Part shown: positions 57,686 through 64,000 of the stretch, piece after piece | Position numbering within the stretch: position 1 is the stretch's first letter | How the letters are laid out: each line of letters opens with the position of its first letter | Assembly (NCBI GenBank): GCA_023229505.1 | Contig: JALNZD010000016.1 | Location: forward strand, 10,700-74,699 | Source of the DNA: Bacteroidales bacterium | GTDB taxonomy: Bacteria; Bacteroidota; Bacteroidia; Bacteroidales; JAGOPY01 | Direction of reading: 5' to 3' | DNA length: 64,000 nt | Program-made: the position numbers and the translations under genes | Notes under the pieces: generated by a model | What the model saw: the letters and a program-made list of their open reading frames with translations, nothing else | Told to the model about the DNA's origin: nothing | Databases searched by the model: none

Positions 57686-59317
57686 CTATTCCTCTGCCAT
57701 GAAGGGATAGCGGTAATCGTCCGGCGGGTTAAAATTTTCCTTGATCGTCCTTGGTGAAACCCATCTCAGCAGGTTCAGAAATGAACCGGACTTGTCGTTT
57801 GTACCGGAAGCCCTTGCGCCTCCGAAAGGCTGCTGGCCCACTATGGCGCCTGTTGGCTTATCGTTGATGTAGAAATTCCCAGCGGCATTGACCAGCTTTC
57901 TTGTTGTATAATCTATTATAAAACGGTCCTGGGCAAAAATGGAACCTGTCAGGGCATAAGGCGACGTTTTGTCAAGAATATCGAGGGTTTCATCATACTG
58001 ATCATCTTCATATACATAAACGGTCAGAATAGGTCCGAAAAGCTCCTCACACATGGTAATATAACGGGGATTGGGTGTAAGGATAACAGTAGGCTCAATG
58101 AAATACCCGACAGTCTTATCATAATGACCACCTGCAATGATCTCAGCATCAGGGTCATTCTTTGCCCGGTCGATAAATGAGGCCAGCTTATCAAAAGATC
58201 CTTCGTCGATGACCGCGTTGATGAAGTTCCGGAAATCCTCCACTCCGCCCATGCGGAATGACTTTAAGTCGGCAATCATCCTTTCGCGCACTTCTGGCCA
58301 GAGGCTTCGCGGGATATAAGCCCGAGAGGCAGCCGAGCATTTCTGGCCCTGGTATTCAAATGCCCCCCGTGTCAATGCAGTAACGACCGGTTTGACCTTT
58401 GCCGACGGGTGTACCATTACAAAGTCTTTTCCCCCGGTTTCTCCGACAATTTTCGGAAAAGTATTGTGAAGAGCAACGTTTTCCCCGATGGCTTTCCATA
58501 TCTTATTAAAGACGGTATTGGAGCCTGTAAAATGAACCCCGACAAATTCGGGATGTGTTGACATGATCTTTCCACCCACGGGTCCGTCAACCATTATCAT
58601 ATTGATCACACCGTCAGGAAGACCGGCTTCCCGGAATATTTCCATCAGTACATTCGCTGAGTACATCTGTGTCCCGGCCGGTTTCCAAACGACCACATTT
58701 CCCATCAGGGCAGGAGCTGAAGGAAGGTTCCCGGCTATTGAAGTGAAATTAAACGGCGTGACCGCATAAACAAATCCTTCCAAAGGCCTCCACTCCATCT
58801 TGTTCCAAACACCATGAGAAGAAACAGGCTGCTCATTATAAATTTCTGCCATAAAATGGACATTGAACCGGAGGAAATCCGCCATTTCGCAGGTGGCATC
58901 GATCTCGGCCTGGTAAGCGTTTTTCGATTGGCCGAGCATGGTTGCAGCATTAAGCCTGGCCCTATAAGGTCCGCTGATGAGATCGGCGGCTTTAAGGAAA
59001 ATGGCTGCCCGCTGGTCCCAGGTCAGCGACTGCCACTTCGGCCGGATTGCGAGTGCTGCATTGATTGCCTGCAAAACATGCTCACCGGTGCCTTTGTGGT
59101 AATGTCCAAGGATATGGCGATGATCATGGGGCGGACTTATTGCGATCTGTTCACCTGTGCGGACTGACTCACCGCCGATAAACATGGGAATATCAATTTG
59201 TCTGGAACGAAAATCGCCAATAGCTTCTTTAAGCGCTTTACGTTCAGGGGTTCCCGGAGCATAAGATAATATAGGCTCATTGAAAGGAACCGGTGATTTG
59301 AAAAATCCTTTAGACAT
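57686..59317 (-). CDS. pruA: L-glutamate gamma-semialdehyde (1-pyrroline-5-carboxylate) dehydrogenase
   Basis: This 543-residue aldehyde dehydrogenase oxidises glutamate semialdehyde to glutamate with NAD, the second step of proline catabolism. Catalytic Glu is in VGETGGKD and Cys in YQGQKCSAASRAYI; PFGGARASGTNDKSG is the C-terminal signature of the P5CDH group. No PutA proline dehydrogenase domain is fused or adjacent. Confidence 0.94.
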   Translation of the reverse strand: MSKGFFKSPVPFNEPILSYAPGTPERKALKEAIGDFRSRQIDIPMFIGGESVRTGEQIAISPPHDHRHILGHYHKGTGEHVLQAINAALAIRPKWQSLTWDQRAAIFLKAADLISGPYRARLNAATMLGQSKNAYQAEIDATCEMADFLRFNVHFMAEIYNEQPVSSHGVWNKMEWRPLEGFVYAVTPFNFTSIAGNLPSAPALMGNVVVWKPAGTQMYSANVLMEIFREAGLPDGVINMIMVDGPVGGKIMSTHPEFVGVHFTGSNTVFNKIWKAIGENVALHNTFPKIVGETGGKDFVMVHPSAKVKPVVTALTRGAFEYQGQKCSAASRAYIPRSLWPEVRERMIADLKSFRMGGVEDFRNFINAVIDEGSFDKLASFIDRAKNDPDAEIIAGGHYDKTVGYFIEPTVILTPNPRYITMCEELFGPILTVYVYEDDQYDETLDILDKTSPYALTGSIFAQDRFIIDYTTRKLVNAAGNFYINDKPTGAIVGQQPFGGARASGTNDKSGSFLNLLRWVSPRTIKENFNPPDDYRYPFMAEE

Positions 59318-59327
59318 GTGCAGAATT

Positions 59328-60053
59328 TTAAAATTTTTCCTTTGAAATTACTTTACTATTTTCATCATAAGTCAACCATATCCCGGCTTTTTGCCCTTTG
59401 ATATAAGTTCCGCTTATATGGAGGGCACCCGTCTCATAATATTCATTGTAAGCTCCATTCAGGATATTCATCATATAGGATTTCTCTGTTTTAACTTTGC
59501 CATTGGTATAATAGGCGATTGAGGGCCCGTTAAATTTCCCTTCCTTATATTGGTATGATGCCACTTTAAGCCCTTTTGTATTGTACCAGGTTGTTATACT
59601 GTCCCGTTGGCCATCCTTATACCATGTCTCCTCCTGCAGGACACCTCCTTCATAATACATCTTGCACAAGCCATTCAGCTTGTTCTTTTTATAATTCCTC
59701 TCCCAGTTGAATTTGCCTGACCTGCCGTAAGATTTACTGACCCCATCCAGTTGATCATTAAGATAGGAAGCCTGGTTGATCAGACTTCCTTTACTGTCAA
59801 TTTCAATCACCAGCCCGTTTTTCTTCCCGTCTTGATATTGTACGACTTTATTTAAAAGTCCTGACGGATAATAGGTCAGCCAGGTACCTACTTTTTTCCC
59901 TCCAGAATAATTTCCTTCAAGCCTGAGTTCTCCTGACTTTTCTACCGCATAACCATCTTTAGGGCGTGATAAACTGCTCTCCTGGCTACAGACGGTTTGA
60001 ATGGCGGAGAGATAGAGAATGATTGGAATGATTAATAAAACTAATGTTTTCAT
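59328..60053 (-). CDS. exported MORN-repeat protein (YwqK-like)
   Basis: This 241-residue protein has a signal peptide (about 1-23) and about eight MORN-type repeats of about 22 residues, of the form G-x-Y-x-x-G-K-x-x-G-x-W-x-x-Y-Y (for example GNYSGGKKVGTWLTYYPSG). Relatives are called YwqK-family antitoxins in databases, but there is no toxin gene next to it. It is eleven bases from pruA. Confidence 0.85.
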   Translation of the reverse strand: MKTLVLLIIPIILYLSAIQTVCSQESSLSRPKDGYAVEKSGELRLEGNYSGGKKVGTWLTYYPSGLLNKVVQYQDGKKNGLVIEIDSKGSLINQASYLNDQLDGVSKSYGRSGKFNWERNYKKNKLNGLCKMYYEGGVLQEETWYKDGQRDSITTWYNTKGLKVASYQYKEGKFNGPSIAYYTNGKVKTEKSYMMNILNGAYNEYYETGALHISGTYIKGQKAGIWLTYDENSKVISKEKF

Positions 60054-60061
60054 AAGGTTTA

Positions 60062-61366
60062 TTATTTTAGGGTGCCATAAAGGTCGAAATAATCCGCCCG
60101 GTCAATTTTTACCTGGTAAAAATTTCCGGTTTTCAAAGGTTCGGGCGAATCGATCAAAATCTCGTTGTCAACCTCCGGGGAATCAAATTCTGAGCGGCCG
60201 ACATAGAGATCCCCTTCTTTCCGGTCGATCAGCACTTTAAATTCTCTGCCGACTTTTTCCTGGTTCTTTTCCATGGATATTTCCTGCTGGATTTCCATGA
60301 TCTCTTCCATTCTTGCCCTTTTAACTTCATCAGGTACAGCATCATGAAGATAATATGCAGATGTTTTCTCCTCCGGGGAATACATAAACACGCCCAGCCG
60401 GTCGAAGCGCTGATCTTTCACAAATTCTTTAAGCTCTTCAAAATGGTCATCTGTCTCATAGGGATAACCGACAATGAGGGTAGTACGAATGGCAATTCCA
60501 GGATTTTTTTCGCGAAGGGTTTCCAACAGCCGGTAGGTTTTTGCTTTAGTAACGCCCCTGTTCATTGATCTGAGCAATGGATCGGAAATGTGCTGCAAAG
60601 GGATATCGAGATAATTGCAAATCTTTGGGTTATTCTTCATCACATCTGCAATTTCTACCGGGAAATCTGAAGGATAGGCGTAGTGCAACCGTATCCACTC
60701 TAAACCATCTATTTCGCAAAAGCTTTCCAGGAGACTGGCCAATTTTCTTTCCCGGTAAAGGTCGTAGCCGTAATAAGTCAAGTCCTGCGCAATGAGAATA
60801 ATCTCCTTTACACCCCTGGCAGCTAAAAGGGATGCTTCATGGATCAGGTCCTCCATCGGCCTGGAAACGTGCTTCCCCCGGATCAGCGGGATTGCGCAGA
60901 AGGAACATTTTTTATTGCACCCTTCCGATATTTTCAGGTAAGCATAATGACCCGGAGTTGTCAGCAGGCGCTCCCCGATCAGTTCTTTCCTGTAATCAAC
61001 CCCCAGATCTTTCAGGATTTCCGGCAGGTCATTCACCCCATAGAAACCATCGACTTCCAGCAATTCGGCCTCGAGTTCCTTCCGGTAACGCTGGGACAGG
61101 CATCCCATCACGAAAACTTTTCCCACATGCCCTGCTTTCTTTGCTTTCGCATAGCGAAGGATCATGTCGATTGATTCTTCCTTTGCATCGTTGATAAAAC
61201 CGCAGGTATTCACTACCACCACGTCAGAGGGCTCATCCGACTCATGCACCACTTCAATATTTGCAGCCTGAAGCTGTCCCATCAATACCTCTGAATCCAC
61301 AAGGTTTTTTGAGCACCCCAGGGTGATGATGTTGATTCTGTGACGTTGAATTGACTTCGTTTTCAA
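60062..61366 (-). CDS. rimO: ribosomal protein S12 methylthiotransferase RimO
   Basis: This 434-residue radical SAM enzyme adds a methylthio group to an aspartate of S12. The N-terminal cluster cysteines are in TLGCSKNLVDSE, NTCGFINDAKEES and VMGCLSQRY; the radical SAM motif is CNKKCSFCAIP; a TRAM domain ends the protein. RimO type is shown by the IRGKHVSRPMEDL segment. Confidence 0.95.
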   Translation of the reverse strand: MKTKSIQRHRINIITLGCSKNLVDSEVLMGQLQAANIEVVHESDEPSDVVVVNTCGFINDAKEESIDMILRYAKAKKAGHVGKVFVMGCLSQRYRKELEAELLEVDGFYGVNDLPEILKDLGVDYRKELIGERLLTTPGHYAYLKISEGCNKKCSFCAIPLIRGKHVSRPMEDLIHEASLLAARGVKEIILIAQDLTYYGYDLYRERKLASLLESFCEIDGLEWIRLHYAYPSDFPVEIADVMKNNPKICNYLDIPLQHISDPLLRSMNRGVTKAKTYRLLETLREKNPGIAIRTTLIVGYPYETDDHFEELKEFVKDQRFDRLGVFMYSPEEKTSAYYLHDAVPDEVKRARMEEIMEIQQEISMEKNQEKVGREFKVLIDRKEGDLYVGRSEFDSPEVDNEILIDSPEPLKTGNFYQVKIDRADYFDLYGTLK

Positions 61367-61374
61367 TACTGGAA

Positions 61375-61456
61375 ATTAGAAATTTGAAAATGGAAATTTG
61401 GAATTTGGTGTTTTGGATTTGTTTGGAATTTGGTGCTTGGGATTTGGAATTTTCAA
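61375..61456. repeat. GAAATTTG / TTTGGAATTTGG repeats
   Basis: The 90 bases between rimO and ftsY consist of degenerate GGAAATTTGGAATTTGG units. A reverse-oriented stretch of the same type (TTTCTAATTTCAAATTTC) lies at 14479-14516 before pdxB. Confidence 0.65.
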
Positions 61457-62416
61457 CTACTCTTTCTCTCCAAACAAACTATCGACAAATTCAAAGCGGT
61501 CGAATATCTGTAAATCGCCGATTTTCTCACCGATGCCAATATATTTCACCGGTATTTTAAACTGGTCGGAAATCCCGATGGCCACGCCGCCTTTGGCTGT
61601 ACCGTCGAGTTTAGTCAGGGCCAGCGCATTCACTTCGGTTGCGGCAGTAAATTGTTTCGCTTGTTCGATGGCATTCTGGCCGGTGCTGGCATCAAGCACC
61701 AGCAGGACCTCGTGAGGAGCTTCGGGGATGACTTTCTGGATCACGCGTCTGATCTTGCTCAATTCATTCATCAGGTTGATCTTATTGTGTAACCGCCCTG
61801 CCGTATCGATGATGACCACGTCAGTCCCTCGGGCAATGGCTGATGTTACCGTATCGAAAGCCACTGCGGCGGGATCGGCATTCATTCCCTGGGAAATGAT
61901 GGGAACGCCGGCCCTTTCAGCCCAGATGGTAAGTTGTTCGACGGCTGCTGCGCGGAAGGTGTCTGCTGCGCCAAGTACGACCGATTTACCGGCACCTTTG
62001 AACTGGTAAGCCAGTTTGCCGATCGTGGTCGTTTTACCGACACCATTCACCCCAACCACCATGATCACATAGGGTTTCGGTAAGTTATCGGAGGAGAAAT
62101 CAAATTTTTCCTCTTTTACATTTTCCCGTAGCAACGCTGCGGTTTCCTCTTTCAGGACACGGTTCAATTCTTCCGTTCCGACGTATTTGTCCCGGGCCAC
62201 CCGTTGCGTGATCCGCTCAATGATCCTGAGGGTGGTTTCCACGCCGACATCTGAAGTGACTAATATCTCTTCCAGGTTATCAAGCACTTCATCGTCAACG
62301 CTCGATTTGCCGGCAATAGCGCGCGAAATCCTGGAGAATACATTTTGCCGTGTTTTGTCAAGCCCTTTATCAAGGCTTTCTTTCTTCTCCTTTGAAAAAA
62401 ATGAAAATATACCCAT
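61457..62416 (-). CDS. ftsY: signal recognition particle receptor FtsY
   Basis: This 319-residue SRP GTPase has the NG domain with GVNGVGKTTTIGKLA, DTAGR and TKLDGTAKGG. The acidic A domain is almost absent, as is common in Bacteroidota. It docks ribosomes carrying membrane proteins to the translocon. Confidence 0.96.
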   Translation of the reverse strand: MGIFSFFSKEKKESLDKGLDKTRQNVFSRISRAIAGKSSVDDEVLDNLEEILVTSDVGVETTLRIIERITQRVARDKYVGTEELNRVLKEETAALLRENVKEEKFDFSSDNLPKPYVIMVVGVNGVGKTTTIGKLAYQFKGAGKSVVLGAADTFRAAAVEQLTIWAERAGVPIISQGMNADPAAVAFDTVTSAIARGTDVVIIDTAGRLHNKINLMNELSKIRRVIQKVIPEAPHEVLLVLDASTGQNAIEQAKQFTAATEVNALALTKLDGTAKGGVAIGISDQFKIPVKYIGIGEKIGDLQIFDRFEFVDSLFGEKE

Positions 62417-62436
62417 GGCGGAAGTCTAAAATGATA

Positions 62437-62471
62437 TAAAAAAAGCTCTTCCGGCAGGAAAAGCTTTTCTG
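62437..62471 (-). terminator. intrinsic terminator after the L33/DUF4295 genes
   Basis: On the minus strand AAAAGCTTTTCC, loop TGCC, GGAAGAGCTTTTTTT forms a stem with one mismatch and a T-run. It lies between the DUF4295 stop and ftsY and would reduce read-through into ftsY. Confidence 0.7.
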
Positions 62472-62493
62472 TACCGATTTGATGAACAATCAG

Positions 62494-62646
62494 TTATTTC
62501 TTTTCAACGACATTTTTAATCTGATCGTTGGGAACCATAGTTTCTTTGAAAACGTATGCCCCGGTTTTTGGTGATTTCACCATGCGGATCAGCTTCGAGA
62601 ACTCTTTACCCTGTGCCTGAAGGGTTGCAATAACTTTCTTTGCCAT
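62494..62646 (-). CDS. DUF4295-family small protein
   Basis: This 50-residue protein reads MAKKVIATLQAQGKEFSKLI then RMVKSPKTGAYVFKETMVP and ends in VVEKK. It is the small basic DUF4295 protein that follows L33 in Bacteroidota and is thought to be ribosome-associated. Its start is nine bases from the rpmG stop. Confidence 0.92.
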   Translation of the reverse strand: MAKKVIATLQAQGKEFSKLIRMVKSPKTGAYVFKETMVPNDQIKNVVEKK

Positions 62647-62655
62647 AGCTAAAAA

Positions 62656-62844
62656 CTATTTAATTTCTTTATGAACCGTCATCCGTTTCAGGATAGGATT
62701 AAACTTCTTAAGTTCTAATCTTTCCGGCGTATTTTTCTTGTTTTTGGTGGTTATATACCTGGAAGTACCCGGTTTGCCGCTGTTCTTATGTTCGGTGCAC
62801 TCCATGATAACCTGTATCCTTTGATCTTTCGATTTCTTCGCCAT
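62656..62844 (-). CDS. rpmG: 50S ribosomal protein L33
   Basis: This 62-residue protein is L33, cysteine-poor form (one Cys in MECTEHKNSG). ERLELKKFNPILKRMTVHKE is its C-terminal block. The rpmB (L28) gene that usually precedes it is not here; xerD is divergent instead. Confidence 0.95.
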   Translation of the reverse strand: MAKKSKDQRIQVIMECTEHKNSGKPGTSRYITTKNKKNTPERLELKKFNPILKRMTVHKEIK

Positions 62845-62932
62845 TGTTAAATGCCTCTTTTAATTTTAGGGCTGCAAAGATATGATTATATTTCAAAATA
62901 ACCTATAACTTTATCAAAATTTACCTGATATT

Positions 62933-63841
62933 TTGAATTGGACACCTTATATAAAAGGATTTTCAGCATTTCTGAAACTTGAAAAATCGCTTTCGGAGAA
63001 CTCGATTGAAGCATACAACCGGGATGTTATAAAACTATTCCAGTATCTTGAGTCACATCAACTTGACCTGCAACCAGATGATATTAAACTGGCTCACTTA
63101 CAGGACTTCCTCAAATGGATAAACCAGCTTGGCATGAGTGCACGGTCGCAGGCCAGGATCATTTCGGGATTGAGGACATTTTTCAAATACCTGCTGTTGG
63201 AAAATATAATCCGCACTAATCCTGCCGAGTTACTAGAATCACCCAGGACCGGGAGTACCCTGCCTGATACGCTTAATGTTGATGAGATCGGAAAGCTCTT
63301 CGATGCGATTGATTTGAGTTCCACGGAAGGGGAAAGAAATAAGACGATGCTCGAGTTTTTATACGGTTGCGGGTTACGGGTTAGCGAGATGACGAATTTG
63401 AAGATATCGGATGTAAGGTTCAATGACGGATTTATTTCCGTCATCGGGAAAGGGAATAAGCAACGGCTCGTGCCGGCTGGTGAAGGGGCGCTGCGGCAGC
63501 TGCAGACTTATATCCACCAGACACGAAGCCATATCAAAATCCAGAAAGGCCAGGAAGATTATATCTTTTTGAATAACAGGGGAAAGAAGCTCTCCCGGGT
63601 GATGGTATTTTATATCATTAAAAACCTGGCTGAAAAGGCGGGGATCAGGAAGACTATCAGCCCGCATACGTTCCGCCATTCATTTGCCACCCATCTCATC
63701 GAGGGCGGTGCCGACCTGAGAGCTGTGCAGGAAATGCTCGGCCATGCTTCCATCACCACAACCGAGATTTATACGCATCTTGACAGGGATTACCTGCGGA
63801 GCAATATTCTGCAGTTTCATCCGAGAAGCAGGGAGCAATAA
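62933..63841 (+). CDS. xerD: tyrosine recombinase XerD
   Basis: This 302-residue recombinase has the Xer core: Arg in YGCGLRVSEM, HTFRHSFATHLIEGGADLRA, LGHASITTTEIYTHLD with the nucleophile Tyr. The start is TTG at 62933, since the frame upstream reaches a stop (TAA at 62906-62908) with no ATG. It is the likely partner of XerC at 32386 in chromosome dimer resolution. Confidence 0.92.
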   Translation: MNWTPYIKGFSAFLKLEKSLSENSIEAYNRDVIKLFQYLESHQLDLQPDDIKLAHLQDFLKWINQLGMSARSQARIISGLRTFFKYLLLENIIRTNPAELLESPRTGSTLPDTLNVDEIGKLFDAIDLSSTEGERNKTMLEFLYGCGLRVSEMTNLKISDVRFNDGFISVIGKGNKQRLVPAGEGALRQLQTYIHQTRSHIKIQKGQEDYIFLNNRGKKLSRVMVFYIIKNLAEKAGIRKTISPHTFRHSFATHLIEGGADLRAVQEMLGHASITTTEIYTHLDRDYLRSNILQFHPRSREQ

Positions 63842-63843
63842 GT

Positions 63844-63867
63844 TTCTGGTTTCTGGTTTCTGGTTTT
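63844..63867. repeat. TTTCTGG tandem repeat
   Basis: Three units of TTTCTGG follow the xerD stop codon. Confidence 0.6.
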
Positions 63868-63898
63868 ATGCTTAATGACTCTTATATAACTTCTTTTT

Positions 63899-64000
63899 TC
63901 AAGCAGCTTCAAGTTGAGCGATTCTCTTCTTTAGTTGATTGATTTTCTTTTCTTTATATTTTTGTTGATAATCATCCAAGGCCTTGGGGTTAAAAGCTTC
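63899..64000 (-). CDS. 3' end of an unidentified gene, cut by the window edge
   Basis: The minus-strand frame ends at 63899-63901 and encodes EAFNPKALDDYQQKYKEKKI and then NQLKKRIAQLEAA. The tail is strongly helical and likely a coiled coil. It could be the end of a transposase, but too little is visible to say. Confidence 0.45.
   Translation of the reverse strand, partial: EAFNPKALDDYQQKYKEKKINQLKKRIAQLEAA

Noticed and set aside
59328..60053. MORN protein as an antitoxin in a toxin-antitoxin pair
   Set aside because: It has a signal peptide and no toxin-like neighbour; the database name alone is not evidence.
62933..63841. Second tyrosine recombinase as a phage integrase
   Set aside because: It is of XerD type, and no phage genes or attachment-site pair are near.

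Overview
The window looks like a chromosomal segment of a Bacteroidota bacterium (order Bacteroidales/Marinilabiliales or a close relative), probably from a metagenome-type assembly. The evidence is the rpsU-xerC-hpf-tRNA-tuf-secE-nusG-rplKAJL-rpoBC order, the rpmG-DUF4295-ftsY-rimO order, a TonB receptor paired with a DUF4249 lipoprotein, promoters of the TTTG-N19-TAnnTTTG type, few Shine-Dalgarno sites, and many short AT-rich intergenic repeats. No rRNA, CRISPR array or prophage is visible.

Layout. 1-3.1 kb: an amino-acid permease gene cut into an N-terminal and a C-terminal remnant, with an IS3-type transposase fragment and an intact, inverted paralogue lying between them. 3.2-17.8 kb: housekeeping and envelope genes (HhH protein, POT/MFS transporter, rhomboid protease, secreted EEP nuclease, TonB receptor with DUF4249 lipoprotein, a Cys-rich exported protein beside a TlpA-like thioredoxin, an unknown coiled-coil protein, PdxB, transketolase). 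17.9-26.9 kb: a minus-strand respiratory island. It holds an FNR-type regulator, two HdrA-like flavoproteins, a QmoC-like membrane iron-sulfur protein, MvhD, MvhG and MvhA hydrogenase subunits, and a small eight-cysteine protein. A diverged second copy of the transketolase 3' end lies at the far side, so the island sits between two tkt 3' ends. 27-29.5 kb: ZIP transporter, DUF302 protein, a second eight-cysteine protein of the same family, and tRNA-Val. 29.8-47.1 kb: DPP IV-type peptidase, then the conserved translation/transcription cluster with five more tRNAs. 47.1-49.0 kb: a BlaI repressor with two clear operators and an M56/BlaR1-type gene that has lost its protease domain. 49.1-54.3 kb: RelA-like synthetase, flotillin-like FloA, NfeD, ClpS, Nudix, OsmC. 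54.4-57.4 kb: a cobalamin riboswitch followed by broken btuB-like and btuG-like genes. 57.5-64 kb: small lipoprotein, PruA, MORN protein, RimO, FtsY, DUF4295, L33, XerD, and the 3' end of an unidentified gene.

The most interesting system is the 18-27 kb island. The sequence suggests a group 3c-like NiFe hydrogenase (MvhAGD) joined to a Qmo-like module (two HdrA plus a membrane QmoC) without HdrB. I infer that this links H2 to the quinone pool. The operon has two ATGAT-N4-ATCAT boxes 22 bp apart, downstream of a regulator that keeps all four FNR cluster cysteines. Second in interest are the decaying B12 locus and the M56 gene without its catalytic domain.
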